Shown here: piece after piece, positions 1-8,294 of the stretch
How positions within the stretch are numbered: position 1 is the stretch's first letter
Layout of the letters: each line of letters opens with the position of its first letter
NCBI GenBank assembly: GCA_045106935.1
Contig: JBGCFN010000033.1
Coordinates: 1 to 64,000, forward strand
Reading direction: 5' to 3'
DNA length: 64,000 nucleotides
From: UBA1858 sp045106935
Lineage (GTDB): Bacteria > Pseudomonadota > Gammaproteobacteria > UBA4575
Translations under genes and position numbers: made by a program
The notes under the pieces: generated by a model
Seen by the model: only the letters and a program-made list of their open reading frames with translations
What the model was told of the DNA's origin: nothing
The model's database searches: none

Positions 1-739
1 TAGAAACATGAGAACTTTGCAAAAATACAGCTTGCAACATTTGAGCAGAGCGATAAAGTACAGTGTCTCTTAGATCATACCTCTCTGGCTGCACTGCATT
101 TGTTATATCACGAATTTGTTTATTCCAATCATTAACGCCCACCAAAAAAACATAATAGTCAGGATATAAGTTTTCAGTGCGGAGCAATGTTGCGAGGTGA
201 TTTTTAGCACGCAAGCCTGATAAACCGGTATTGATAACCTCAACATCCTGTCCAAACTCTTGCGCTAACTTGTCTTCCAAAAGAGCTGGCCACGTTTCTC
301 TATCATCAGAATTAATTTCTTCAGTTGTACTTCCACCAATCGCAAACACTCGTATAGGAGTGTCAATATCATAGCTAACTTCTTTTGTGACTCTAAAACC
401 TCTACTATCCGTTGATATCGTATTAACCCCATTAAACCCTGGCATAACGTCACCTACTATCCTCACCTTTTCTTTCATGTTAGGTGGTAGCGTTTTGTAG
501 TCGCTTTGAAGATATTCATTCGCAGTAAATAAATTCAAGAACAAAAGCAGTAACAAAGTAATAGCAACACTTAAATATTTTCCCTTCCATATCAGGAACA
601 GAAAAAATACAAAGACGATTTGGTATAAAACAATAAACACCATTGCCGATGATCCAATATCATCTTCTGGAATAGTGCTTAAAAAAACTAATTGAAAAAC
701 GAGAAATACAAGTCCAAAAAATAATTTAGTCCAATTCAT
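1..739 (-). CDS. SGNH/GDSL-type hydrolase, membrane-anchored, C-terminus outside window
   Basis: The gene runs off the left edge; about 246 codons are visible. The protein begins MNWTKLFF and has two hydrophobic segments (about residues 4-22 and 28-53). A soluble part follows with a GGSTTE block, the nucleophile-serine region of SGNH hydrolases, and later a GVNDWN block that resembles the family's asparagine block. SGNH proteins with membrane anchors often add or remove acyl groups on extracytoplasmic glycans; that role is inferred here. Its ATG (739) lies inside the 3' end of the carbamoyltransferase gene, a 14-base overlap that implies translational coupling as the last visible gene of the minus-strand operon. 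The catalytic Asp/His block lies outside the window. Confidence 0.75.
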   Translation of the reverse strand, partial: MNWTKLFFGLVFLVFQLVFLSTIPEDDIGSSAMVFIVLYQIVFVFFLFLIWKGKYLSVAITLLLLLFLNLFTANEYLQSDYKTLPPNMKEKVRIVGDVMPGFNGVNTISTDSRGFRVTKEVSYDIDTPIRVFAIGGSTTEEINSDDRETWPALLEDKLAQEFGQDVEVINTGLSGLRAKNHLATLLRTENLYPDYYVFLVGVNDWNKQIRDITNAVQPERYDLRDTVLYRSAQMLQAVFLQSSHVS

Positions 740-2564
740 AACGCTCCACGTAATTCTCTTTAAGAGATTCGTCTTGGTCTTCTTTAAATAGAAGATAACT
801 TCCTACTGCTAGTACATCTAATCCAGTTCCCATGAAGCACTTAAAAGCATCAGTAGGCGTGCAGACAATAGGCTCACCCCTAACGTTAAAGGATGTGTTA
901 ACGACAATTGGACAATTAGTCTTTTCTTTAAACTTAGAAATTACCGCGTGGTAACGAGGATTTGTATCTGCATGCACTGTTTGTATACGTGCGGAATAGT
1001 CAACATGTGTAATTGCTGGCACAGTAGAGCGTGGTACATTCAGCTTTTCGATACCAAATAGCGCTTCTTCCTCTTCAGTCATTGCTCGACGCTTATCATT
1101 TTGCACGTCTGCAACAAGTAACATATAAGGACTATCGGTATCTTGCTTAAACCACTCGTTCACATCTTCACGCAACACACTTGGCGCAAATGGACGAAAA
1201 CTCTCTCTGTACTTAACTTTTAAATTCAGCTGCTTCTGCATAGCGGGTGAACGTGGATCTGCAATAATGCTTCTCCCCCCCAATGCGCGGGGACCAAATT
1301 CCATGCGTCCTTGCATCCAACCTACTGCCTTCTCGTCAGCTAAGGCAGATGCAACTTGCTCAATAAATTCGTCATCAGTGAGCTTCTTAAAAGTAGCGCC
1401 ACATTTATTTAGTTCACCTTCTATTTCATCATCCCCGAACTCAGGACCTAGATAAGAACCTTTCATTGCATCACGTTCTGAAGCAATAGTTCTTTCTTTA
1501 TTATGATGCAAATACCAAGCTGAAAGTGCAGCACCTAGTGCACCACCAGCATCACCAGCTGCTGGTTGTATCCATATATTATCAAAGATTTTCTCTCTTA
1601 AAAGGATGCCATTTGCTACACAATTAAGCGCAACACCGCCAGCCAAACAGAGATTACGCTCTCCAGTATCTTTGGCTATACCTTTAGCTATTTGAATAAC
1701 TATATCTTCGGTTACCTTCTGAACGGAAGCAGCTAAATCCATTTCACGTTGAGTTAACTCTGTTTCTGCTGTACGAGGCGGACCTCCGAACAATGCATCA
1801 AACTTCTTGTTTGTCATTGTTAAGCCAGTTGCGTAATCAAAGTAGCTCATATCTAGTTGAAAGCTACCATCTTCAGCTACAGTAATGAGTTTCTCTCTGA
1901 TTAAGTTGGCATACTTTGGTACACCATAAGGCGCTAAGCCCATGACTTTATATTCACCAGAGTTAACTCTAAACCCTGTATAGTATGTGAATGCAGAGTA
2001 AAGAAGTCCGAGTGAATGTGGAAAATGAATCTCTTTAACAACTTTTAAGTCGCGCCCTTTGCCAACAGCTAATGATGTTGTCGTCCACTCACCAACACCA
2101 TCTAGCGTGAGTACTGCAGCACTCTCAAACGGCGACGGATAGAATGCGCTAGCAGCATGAGACAGGTGATGCTCAGAAAACAGCAAGCGCTCTTGCCAGT
2201 CCACCTTGTCTCCCATAGTATCTTTAAGCTCTTTTATCAATGCGCTCTTTTGGAAAAGCTTATCTTTAATCCAAATGGGCATTGACTTAGTAAAGCTTGA
2301 AAAACCTTTTGGGGCAAATGCTAGGTAAGTCTCAAGTAGACGCTCAAACTTTACAAAAGGCTTTTCATAAAAAACTACATTATCAATTTCGGAAGCCTCA
2401 ATCTGCGCTTCTTTTAAGCAATATTCTATTGCATGACGAGGAAAACCAGCGTCATGCTTCTTACGAGTAAATCGCTCTTCTTGTGCCGCAGCAATCAACT
2501 CACCATCTTTTAGCAAACACGCAGCACTATCGTGATAAAAGGCAGAAATACCTAATATGTACAT
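726..2564 (-). CDS. Carbamoyltransferase, NodU/CmcH family
   Basis: 612 residues. Members transfer a carbamoyl group from carbamoyl phosphate, via carbamoyl-AMP, to a sugar or other hydroxyl. The N-terminal Kae1-like half shows GISAFYHDSAA, HHLSHAASAFYPSPFESA and the ATP-site pattern CLAGGVALNCVANG followed by PAAGDAGGALGAAL. The C-terminal half holds GRMEFGPRALGGRSI and FRPFAPSVL, the YrdC-like carbamoyl-adenylating part. Length is normal for the family. I placed the start at ATG 2564 because GAGGT lies 7-8 bases upstream; an in-frame GTG at 2573 has no such site. With SxtJ- and DUF5989-type proteins beside it, the substrate is probably a surface glycan or secreted metabolite; the exact acceptor cannot be read from sequence. 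Confidence 0.93.
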   Translation of the reverse strand: MYILGISAFYHDSAACLLKDGELIAAAQEERFTRKKHDAGFPRHAIEYCLKEAQIEASEIDNVVFYEKPFVKFERLLETYLAFAPKGFSSFTKSMPIWIKDKLFQKSALIKELKDTMGDKVDWQERLLFSEHHLSHAASAFYPSPFESAAVLTLDGVGEWTTTSLAVGKGRDLKVVKEIHFPHSLGLLYSAFTYYTGFRVNSGEYKVMGLAPYGVPKYANLIREKLITVAEDGSFQLDMSYFDYATGLTMTNKKFDALFGGPPRTAETELTQREMDLAASVQKVTEDIVIQIAKGIAKDTGERNLCLAGGVALNCVANGILLREKIFDNIWIQPAAGDAGGALGAALSAWYLHHNKERTIASERDAMKGSYLGPEFGDDEIEGELNKCGATFKKLTDDEFIEQVASALADEKAVGWMQGRMEFGPRALGGRSIIADPRSPAMQKQLNLKVKYRESFRPFAPSVLREDVNEWFKQDTDSPYMLLVADVQNDKRRAMTEEEEALFGIEKLNVPRSTVPAITHVDYSARIQTVHADTNPRYHAVISKFKEKTNCPIVVNTSFNVRGEPIVCTPTDAFKCFMGTGLDVLAVGSYLLFKEDQDESLKENYVERYELD

Positions 2565-2582
2565 TCCAAACACCTCTTTATT

Positions 2583-2732
2583 TTAAAATATTGTATAGAT
2601 AAACGGAGCAACCACAGAGCCTTGAGCAAGTACTAACAACCCACCTAAGATCAGCATCACAGTTATAATTGGAGCCAGCCAAAGCTTTTTACGCATACGT
2701 AGAAAAGCCCAAAGTTCTTTAATGATACCCAT
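2583..2732 (-). CDS. DUF5989 family small membrane protein
   Basis: A 49-residue protein beginning MGIIKELWAFLRMRKKLW and ending with the pattern LAQGSVVAPFIYTIF. It has one transmembrane helix (about residues 18-37) after a short basic cytoplasmic segment. The basic-aromatic N-terminus and the AQGS...APFIYT tail match the DUF5989 family, which typically sits beside SxtJ-type proteins and NodU-type carbamoyltransferases. It lies between those two genes here, 14 bases after sxtJ and 18 bases before the carbamoyltransferase start. It probably helps place or partner the carbamoyltransferase at the inner membrane; no catalytic residue is evident. Confidence 0.88.
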   Translation of the reverse strand: MGIIKELWAFLRMRKKLWLAPIITVMLILGGLLVLAQGSVVAPFIYTIF

Positions 2733-2746
2733 TGTTTCTCCCTAGT

Positions 2747-3148
2747 CTAAAATTGGTGTTTGAAAGAGTCAGATTGCAAACTTGCTGACTCGCGTGGAAT
2801 CCAATGACTTGCTTTCTGCTTGAAACGAAGATGCAGCTCATCGCGTCCAAATAGGCGCATCAGTAAACTGATGGGTGTGAACAATCCAAAGAAAATGACA
2901 CCTAACACGATTGGGCTGATAATCATTCCTAGCAATAACCCAAATCGCATCCACAACTTATTTAGCGGGAGTAATACATCAGCCTTTATTAATGTAATAA
3001 TTAGAAACAGCAAACCCAATGCAACTAATAAATATGATGCAGTCGTACTCTCCACCAAGTAAAAATAGGCACCAACAGCAAAAAATACACTGCTGAAGAA
3101 AAAGCCAAATTTTCGATTCGAGGGTAACTCTATGTCAGAGAAATTCAT
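2747..3148 (-). CDS. SxtJ-like membrane protein
   Basis: 133 residues with three to four hydrophobic segments (about 13-30, 37-54 and 66-96) and a conserved polar C-terminal segment around LHLRFKQKASHWIPRE. Size, topology and the position directly before DUF5989 and a carbamoyltransferase match the SxtJ family, named for the saxitoxin cluster and common in bacterial glycan and secondary-metabolite loci. The function of the family is not established. Its ATG overlaps the stop of the small upstream gene as ATGA (3145-3148), so the two are translationally coupled. It shows no signal peptide and is an inner-membrane protein. Confidence 0.82.
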   Translation of the reverse strand: MNFSDIELPSNRKFGFFFSSVFFAVGAYFYLVESTTASYLLVALGLLFLIITLIKADVLLPLNKLWMRFGLLLGMIISPIVLGVIFFGLFTPISLLMRLFGRDELHLRFKQKASHWIPRESASLQSDSFKHQF

Positions 3149-3333
3149 TGCATCATCCTACCTTCTGTCAACGCAACCTTAAGCGTCCCTTTCATGATGT
3201 CAAATTGTTTACATAAAGGCTTTACTGCTTTCAGTATGCTTGCTCGTTCATTTTTCTTTGCTTCAACCACTTGCTTTTGGATAGTTTTCATTTTAATTTT
3301 CATTTTAGTTTTCATTTCATTATAAGATGTCAT
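3145..3333 (-). CDS. Small basic coiled-coil protein, H-NS N-terminus-like
   Basis: 62 residues, very rich in Lys and Met, with one predicted amphipathic helix. The stretch EAKKNERASILKAVKPL followed by a hydrophobic FDI turn resembles the oligomerisation part of H-NS-type nucleoid proteins. The C-terminal DNA-binding AT-hook-like loop is absent, so it could be a truncated H-NS-family protein or an unrelated coiled coil. The 4-base ATGA overlap with the SxtJ-like gene argues that it is really translated and is the first gene of the operon. No strong Shine-Dalgarno sequence precedes ATG 3333. Function unknown; a modulator of H-NS-like silencing is only a guess. Confidence 0.5.
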   Translation of the reverse strand: MTSYNEMKTKMKIKMKTIQKQVVEAKKNERASILKAVKPLCKQFDIMKGTLKVALTEGRMMQ

Positions 3334-3603
3334 CTTACATATATCTTAATTTATTAATATTATAATTTTTCTCGCAGCTAGAGAGGTACGCACTTCAAAT
3401 ATTTCGCACCCATACAGCACGTTACTTAAGAATTTGAATTGCGTCTCACTATGTCAGCGCCTCGTTCTGTCAACCACGCAGTCACACAATGCTGCAAACT
3501 ATGAACTTTTTAGTTGCTTTCAATGTTTCTCTTTGCTGCCTCATTGATTTAATAGCAATAGTATTTGTAATTTTATAAAACTCATGCAGAATCGTTTTAT
3601 AAA
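3334..3603. other. Intergenic, promoter side of the carbamoyltransferase operon
   Basis: I find no convincing gene here. The part next to 3334 is very AT-rich and should carry the promoter of the minus-strand operon. Two TTTTATAAAA(C) copies occur at 3571-3581 and 3594-3605; the second is a perfect 12-base palindrome (GTTTTATAAAAC). They lie just before the IS30 remnant and could be an AT-rich protein site or debris from the insertion. Confidence 0.5.
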
Positions 3604-3783
3604 ACGTTCACAGACACCAATGGCTTGCTTAGACAGTATTTTCCCAAGAGGACCGGTTTATCGATACACTCTCAAGTCAAGTTAAATGCCATCTCGAGAC
3701 GACTGAACGAACGTCAGCGACAAGCCTTAGACTTTGAAACACCCGCAGAACGGGTTAACCAATGTGTTGCATTGATCGGTTGA
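3604..3783 (+). pseudogene. IS30-family transposase, C-terminal remnant
   Basis: An open stretch of about 59 codons, ending at TGA 3781-3783, reads TDTNGLLRQYFPKRTGL, then a KLNAISRRLNERQRQAL block and FETPAERVNQCVALIG. This is the conserved C-terminal end of IS30-family transposases (NGLIRQYFPKG, then LNxRPRKTLxFxTPAE). Nothing upstream encodes the helix-turn-helix or the first part of the DDE catalytic domain, and I see no clear terminal inverted repeats. It is therefore a decayed fragment, not a working element. It sits between the carbamoyltransferase operon and the sodium channel gene and may mark an old insertion boundary. Confidence 0.85.
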
Positions 3784-4149
3784 GATGGCAGCCAAAAGCG
3801 TATTACTTATAGTAACCAGACTGCTTGGTCTGATAAGGTTAGTCATATTAAGGAAGAGGGCACTCAGGTCTTCTCAAGGGCGTTTTTGACTTCTGAATCA
3901 TATTATTGCCATATATTCGTTCTCAGAAGAGCCATAGGTCCATGTATTCATTAGCTTATATAAGGCACAGACCGACTTGGGGACGCCATTCTTTATTATT
4001 CTGAGTACTTCGCAAACATCTGTGCTTGTTCTGAAAATAGGCCAGCTTGATAAAATTTATTGGCATGATGGACTTTGATTTTCCATAAAGTGCTTTGTAA
4101 TCTAGCCCTATAAAATTTCGCATTATTTAAATTCTAAGGAAAGGTAAAA
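3784..4149. other. Intergenic between the IS30 remnant and the sodium channel gene
   Basis: About 365 bases with no supported gene; base composition is more even than in nearby intergenic DNA, so it may contain further decayed insertion-sequence DNA. The only clear signal is AAGGAAAGG at the right end, the ribosome binding site of the channel gene. Confidence 0.4.
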
Positions 4150-5010
4150 ATGGTTGATCCAAAGCCTATAAAAACATTAAAGGGAAGTCGGCTAAGCGTT
4201 TCAGAGCTTGTAGAACACCCCAAATTCACCATATTTATCACCACTTTGATATTCATTAATGCCATTACACTGGGTTTAGAGACGGATTCAGGCATCATGC
4301 AACGTTATGGATCTTGGTTGGTAGTGATCGATAAAGTGATACTGATCTTATTTACACTAGAATTAATTTTGAAATTTTATGCCTATAGATTTTCATTTTT
4401 TCGGTCAGGCTGGAACATTTTTGACTTTGTCATAGTCACTATCGCTTGGCTCCCAGCGACAGGCGCGTTGTCTGTGTTAAGGGCATTGAGAATATTACGA
4501 GTGCTCAGATTGCTCTCTGTGGTTCCTCAAATGAGACGAGTGATTTCAGCACTTGGTCACTCGATCCCAGGTATGGTATCCGTCATCGCAGTACTATGTA
4601 TTATCTTTTATGTATCCGCAGTGCTATGCACCAAAATATTTGGCGCTCACCCAGATCCAAATATGCAAGAGTGGTTTGGCACAGTAGGGGCGTCTGCCTT
4701 TACTTTATTTCAAATTATGACATTGGAAAGTTGGTCAATGGGTATCGTACGACCTGTTATGGAACATTTTCCACTTGCTTGGATTTTCTTTGTTCCTTTT
4801 ATCATTACGACTAGTTTTGCTGTATTAAATTTATTCATTGGCATCATTGTCGATGCAATGCAAATTGTACAAAGTGAGACAAGACACACTGATAAATCAG
4901 AGATAAAAGAATTTACTCACGAAGAACTAAGCTTACTTCATAAGCGCTTTGATGAATTACATGCTGAGTTAATAGAAGTGAAGAAGAATGCTGCTAAGAG
5001 TATAGATTAG
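4150..5010 (+). CDS. Bacterial voltage-gated sodium channel (BacNav/NaChBac family)
   Basis: 286 residues, one six-helix subunit that would assemble as a homotetramer in the inner membrane. S4 carries arginines at every third position (R111, R114, R117, R120), the voltage sensor. The pore loop contains TLESWSM at 191-197, the sodium-selectivity filter pattern known from NavAb and NaChBac. S6 follows with FAVLNLFIGIIVDAM, then a C-terminal helical tail with heptad-like spacing (about 248-282) typical of the BacNav four-helix bundle. ATG 4150 is preceded by AAGGAAAGG. Such channels are common in marine and alkaliphilic bacteria and are linked to sodium homeostasis and motility. It is monocistronic and converges on the GGDEF-EAL gene. 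Confidence 0.95.
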   Translation: MVDPKPIKTLKGSRLSVSELVEHPKFTIFITTLIFINAITLGLETDSGIMQRYGSWLVVIDKVILILFTLELILKFYAYRFSFFRSGWNIFDFVIVTIAWLPATGALSVLRALRILRVLRLLSVVPQMRRVISALGHSIPGMVSVIAVLCIIFYVSAVLCTKIFGAHPDPNMQEWFGTVGASAFTLFQIMTLESWSMGIVRPVMEHFPLAWIFFVPFIITTSFAVLNLFIGIIVDAMQIVQSETRHTDKSEIKEFTHEELSLLHKRFDELHAELIEVKKNAAKSID

Positions 5011-5016
5011 CTTTAG

Positions 5017-5040
5017 TCATTGACCAGATAAAATCAATGA
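5017..5040. terminator. Weak inverted repeat between convergent genes
   Basis: TCATTGA (5017-5023) and TCAATGA (5034-5040) can pair around a 10-base loop in the 30-base gap between the sodium channel gene and the convergent GGDEF-EAL gene. There is no long T-run on either strand, so terminator function is only suggested by position. Confidence 0.35.
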
Positions 5041-7824
5041 TTAATCTGAATTTGCAGCAATATCTGTTTGAATAGAATTATTTTTACAATTAACGGCATA
5101 TTCTAAGAACTTAATTTCACTCATCGGTTTACCAAATAAATATCCTTGACCAATGTCGCAACCAAGATTAATTAAAATATCTCTTTGATGTGTAGTTTCA
5201 ATTCCTTCAGCAACAATTTTCTTGTTTAATGTATGCCCAATACTGATAACGACATCAACAATATGTTGATCACGATGATCACTCTCTAAATCAATAATAA
5301 ATTCTCTATCAATCTTCAATGTATCAAAAGGAATTTTTTTGAGATAACTTAATGAAGAGTATTCTTTTCCGAAGTCATCAATAGAAATTTTGACACCTAA
5401 TTCATGAAGCTTTTCTAGTTCTCTTGTTAGCAAGGTTGGATCATTGATAAATGCACTTTCCGTAATTTCCAAATCCAGGCAATAGGGAGGAATGCCAGAC
5501 TCTTCAATAGCCGATGCGACAATCTCACTCATCCGATTAGATGCAATTTGTTTAGCAGAAACGTTTACCGCAATTGACTGAATTTGCAGACCTTTACTTA
5601 TCCAGTCTACAAACTGATGACATGATTTTCTTAGAATCCATTCTCCAATCTCTTGTATCATCCCAGACTCTTCTGCAAGTTCAATAAATTGATCAGTTGG
5701 AATGAAGCCTAAGTCACTTTGATGCCAGCGAGCCAGACATTCAGCACTCACTAGTTTGCCTGTCAAAAGATCAATCTTCGGTTGATAGCAGAGACTAATT
5801 TCTTTATTTTTAAGGGCATAATGCAAATATTGTTCTAGCGATAAACGATAATTTCGCTCACGTTCAATCTCGTCATTGAACAAAACATATCTATTTTTTC
5901 CATCTTGCTTTGCTTTAAACATGGCGAGGTCGGCTTTCTCGATCAAAGCGCCTGGTGTTTGATCGTTATTAGATCTAATTGCTATTCCAATACTGACTCC
6001 CAGGAAAAATGACATATCCTTATAGCAGAAGGGAGATATGAAATTCTCTATGATTTTATCAGCTATCGTACAAGTATCATGCTTTGAATTAACATCATCT
6101 ATCAAGATGCAAAATTCATCTCCACTTAATCGAGAAACAAATGCAGAACTATTTACAGACAATTTTAATCTTTGTGCAACCTGTGATAAAACATCGTTGC
6201 CTGCGTCATGTCCACTCAAATCGTTAACGCTTTTAAAGTTATCTAAATCCACATAAATAATAGCAATCGATTTTTCTTTAATTTTTGAGATGGACCACAT
6301 GCTATTTAATTGATCCAGAGTATGATCTCGGTTTGGCAGCCCTGTTAATGAATCATAATTGGCGCGCATGTGGAGCATTTTCCTCTGACTATGTGTTTTA
6401 TAGATTGTAGAAAATCTTTCAGCAAACTCGAGCAAAGCAGTTGTACATTCGCTGACTAAAGAATTTTCGGTATTAGCTGAGAAAAATAAATATGCAATAA
6501 CTTCGTTATCAATTGTAATGGCGTACAACCAAATTAATTCTGAATTTAGGCCTGAGGCAACAGGTTGAAATTCTTTTTTGAATGTTTGCTTATCCATTGA
6601 GATTAAAGAGCGATCATTTATACGAGAGGGAAACGTGACATGCTCTATATGAGTGTAATTAAATTCTGCATTATTACTTGCCGACACTTTATAACAATGT
6701 GAATTCATTAATTGCTTATCGATCGGATCAATGATTGACACAGCAAGCCATTTTAAATCAAATAATTGTGATAATTGCGAAATATTTTCTTTAATTGATT
6801 GATGGATATCGGACGATAATAATGCAGATCTTTCTAGGTGAGACAATACTTCATCTTTCTTTTTTTGAAATAACAAAGAGGATGACATGTTATTAAAAGA
6901 ATCACTTAACTCCTGAAACTCATCCTGCGTATTAATATTAATATCAATATTGTAGCTGCCCGAAGAGATCACATTGGTTGCTGAAATTAATTCATCTAAT
7001 GGCGAAAATGAATTTTTGACATAACGATAAACAATTAAAGAGGCAATTAAAAAGAAAACAAGCGCAATAGGAGTGATGAATATTTCAAACTTCCTTATCG
7101 AAGATAATGCAATATTTTGTCTCTTGAAAATTACAAAATTCCAGCTCTCAGACTGAAAGCGGCTCGGTAAAAACAACGTCCACGGCGCAATAATATAATC
7201 ATTTCCTTCGAAGGAATGTTCAATTATTTCATTATTTACACCAATTAAATTTGCTGCATATTTTAGTGTTGCACTACTTAAGTCTACGCTTGCACTGCAA
7301 AAAAGTGTCACTCCCGAATCAGAGAATATACACAATGGCTCATTAAATGGGGTTTTTGTTGCGTCATCAAATAATGTATCAATCGAAAATCGACCACTTA
7401 ATACATAGGTAGAATCTTTGATTTCTTTATATAAACTTTCTATTTCAAAATATAATTTATTACTTTTATGATAATAGTTTAGTTTTGGCTTAAATGATTC
7501 ATTAAATCCTGTAGCGTTAATATTTATATATTCTAAGACATTAATATTGTCAAATTCACTTACAATATTACTTGGTAGGCTCCCATCTGATCTTAACGTT
7601 ATACTATCAAGACTCTCACTGATATTAATTAATTTCTCATAAGTAATAAGTCCATAGGATTTAGCGTATTTATTTAATGATGAATATGTTTCTGTTTCAA
7701 CGAGTGTTGAGAAATATTGACTTGAAAGAAACGTTAATCCAATTATTGGAATAAAACTAGACAGTAAAAATGCATAAAGAATTTTTTTGCTAATGGATAA
7801 TGATCTATCTTTTAAAATATTCAA
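5041..7824 (-). CDS. Membrane sensor GGDEF-EAL protein (module A)
   Basis: 927 residues: transmembrane helix (about 14-34), periplasmic sensor region (35-245) with a Cys pair (C165, C176), second helix (247-267), HAMP-like linker (270-322), GAF-like region (330-480), GGDEF domain (490-650) and EAL domain (665-910). The cyclase motif is SGDEF (567-571). The phosphodiesterase motif reads ECL (695-697); downstream EAL residues remain (EITES, DDFG 816-819, KIDREF, EGIE 873-876), so activity is plausible. It probably makes or degrades c-di-GMP in response to a periplasmic cue. TTG start (TTG AAT ATT), 8 bases after the pseudopilin stop, so the two form an operon. A same-architecture paralogue lies at 55959-58739. 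Confidence 0.93.
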   Translation of the reverse strand: MNILKDRSLSISKKILYAFLLSSFIPIIGLTFLSSQYFSTLVETETYSSLNKYAKSYGLITYEKLINISESLDSITLRSDGSLPSNIVSEFDNINVLEYININATGFNESFKPKLNYYHKSNKLYFEIESLYKEIKDSTYVLSGRFSIDTLFDDATKTPFNEPLCIFSDSGVTLFCSASVDLSSATLKYAANLIGVNNEIIEHSFEGNDYIIAPWTLFLPSRFQSESWNFVIFKRQNIALSSIRKFEIFITPIALVFFLIASLIVYRYVKNSFSPLDELISATNVISSGSYNIDININTQDEFQELSDSFNNMSSSLLFQKKKDEVLSHLERSALLSSDIHQSIKENISQLSQLFDLKWLAVSIIDPIDKQLMNSHCYKVSASNNAEFNYTHIEHVTFPSRINDRSLISMDKQTFKKEFQPVASGLNSELIWLYAITIDNEVIAYLFFSANTENSLVSECTTALLEFAERFSTIYKTHSQRKMLHMRANYDSLTGLPNRDHTLDQLNSMWSISKIKEKSIAIIYVDLDNFKSVNDLSGHDAGNDVLSQVAQRLKLSVNSSAFVSRLSGDEFCILIDDVNSKHDTCTIADKIIENFISPFCYKDMSFFLGVSIGIAIRSNNDQTPGALIEKADLAMFKAKQDGKNRYVLFNDEIERERNYRLSLEQYLHYALKNKEISLCYQPKIDLLTGKLVSAECLARWHQSDLGFIPTDQFIELAEESGMIQEIGEWILRKSCHQFVDWISKGLQIQSIAVNVSAKQIASNRMSEIVASAIEESGIPPYCLDLEITESAFINDPTLLTRELEKLHELGVKISIDDFGKEYSSLSYLKKIPFDTLKIDREFIIDLESDHRDQHIVDVVISIGHTLNKKIVAEGIETTHQRDILINLGCDIGQGYLFGKPMSEIKFLEYAVNCKNNSIQTDIAANSD

Positions 7825-7832
7825 CGGCGTAA

Positions 7833-8294
7833 TTAATATTCCTCTGCTACACCGATATACTTTCCATTATTTGCTCGTACTATATCGTCTCTACTGTGTT
7901 CTGCTGTTAATGGGGCAACACTTAGTCCATCTTCACCCAGACTGTATAAATCATAGTCATCGTTTATTGGCACTAGATTTTTGTCTTTTCTTCTGTTACC
8001 AGGTGGAGCAGTATCGTGGTTTACATATTCATAAGGATTACCCCATGGATCCTCTAGACCATCCATATCTACAGTACTTAATGTGAGGGGTAGGGAGCCA
8101 TTAGATAATTTATAATTTGATATTGTGAGCCCAATAATGGCGATATCACTAGCTGCCTTGTTTATATCTGCTTTTTTAAAATAATCTTGATAAGCTGGAA
8201 GTGCGACCATAGAAATTAAGCCTAATACAGCCAAGACTATCATTAGCTCTATTATTGTAAATCCAGTTATTTGTTTTGAGGATGTCAAACGCAT
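7833..8294 (-). CDS. GspG-like type II pseudopilin (module A)
   Basis: 153 residues with a class III signal peptide: short basic leader MRLTSSKQITG, predicted cleavage before FTIIELMIVL, Glu at mature position 5, and a hydrophobic helix. The globular part has DPWGNPYEYV, then RRKDKNLVPIN and DYDLYSLGEDG, the GspG-type calcium-loop region, and a conserved end RANNGKYIG. No secretin, assembly ATPase or other Gsp gene is nearby. It would be processed by a prepilin peptidase and sit in the inner membrane or in a pseudopilus built elsewhere. It is cotranscribed with the GGDEF-EAL gene and has a close paralogue at 55455-55946. Confidence 0.88.
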   Translation of the reverse strand: MRLTSSKQITGFTIIELMIVLAVLGLISMVALPAYQDYFKKADINKAASDIAIIGLTISNYKLSNGSLPLTLSTVDMDGLEDPWGNPYEYVNHDTAPPGNRRKDKNLVPINDDYDLYSLGEDGLSVAPLTAEHSRDDIVRANNGKYIGVAEEY

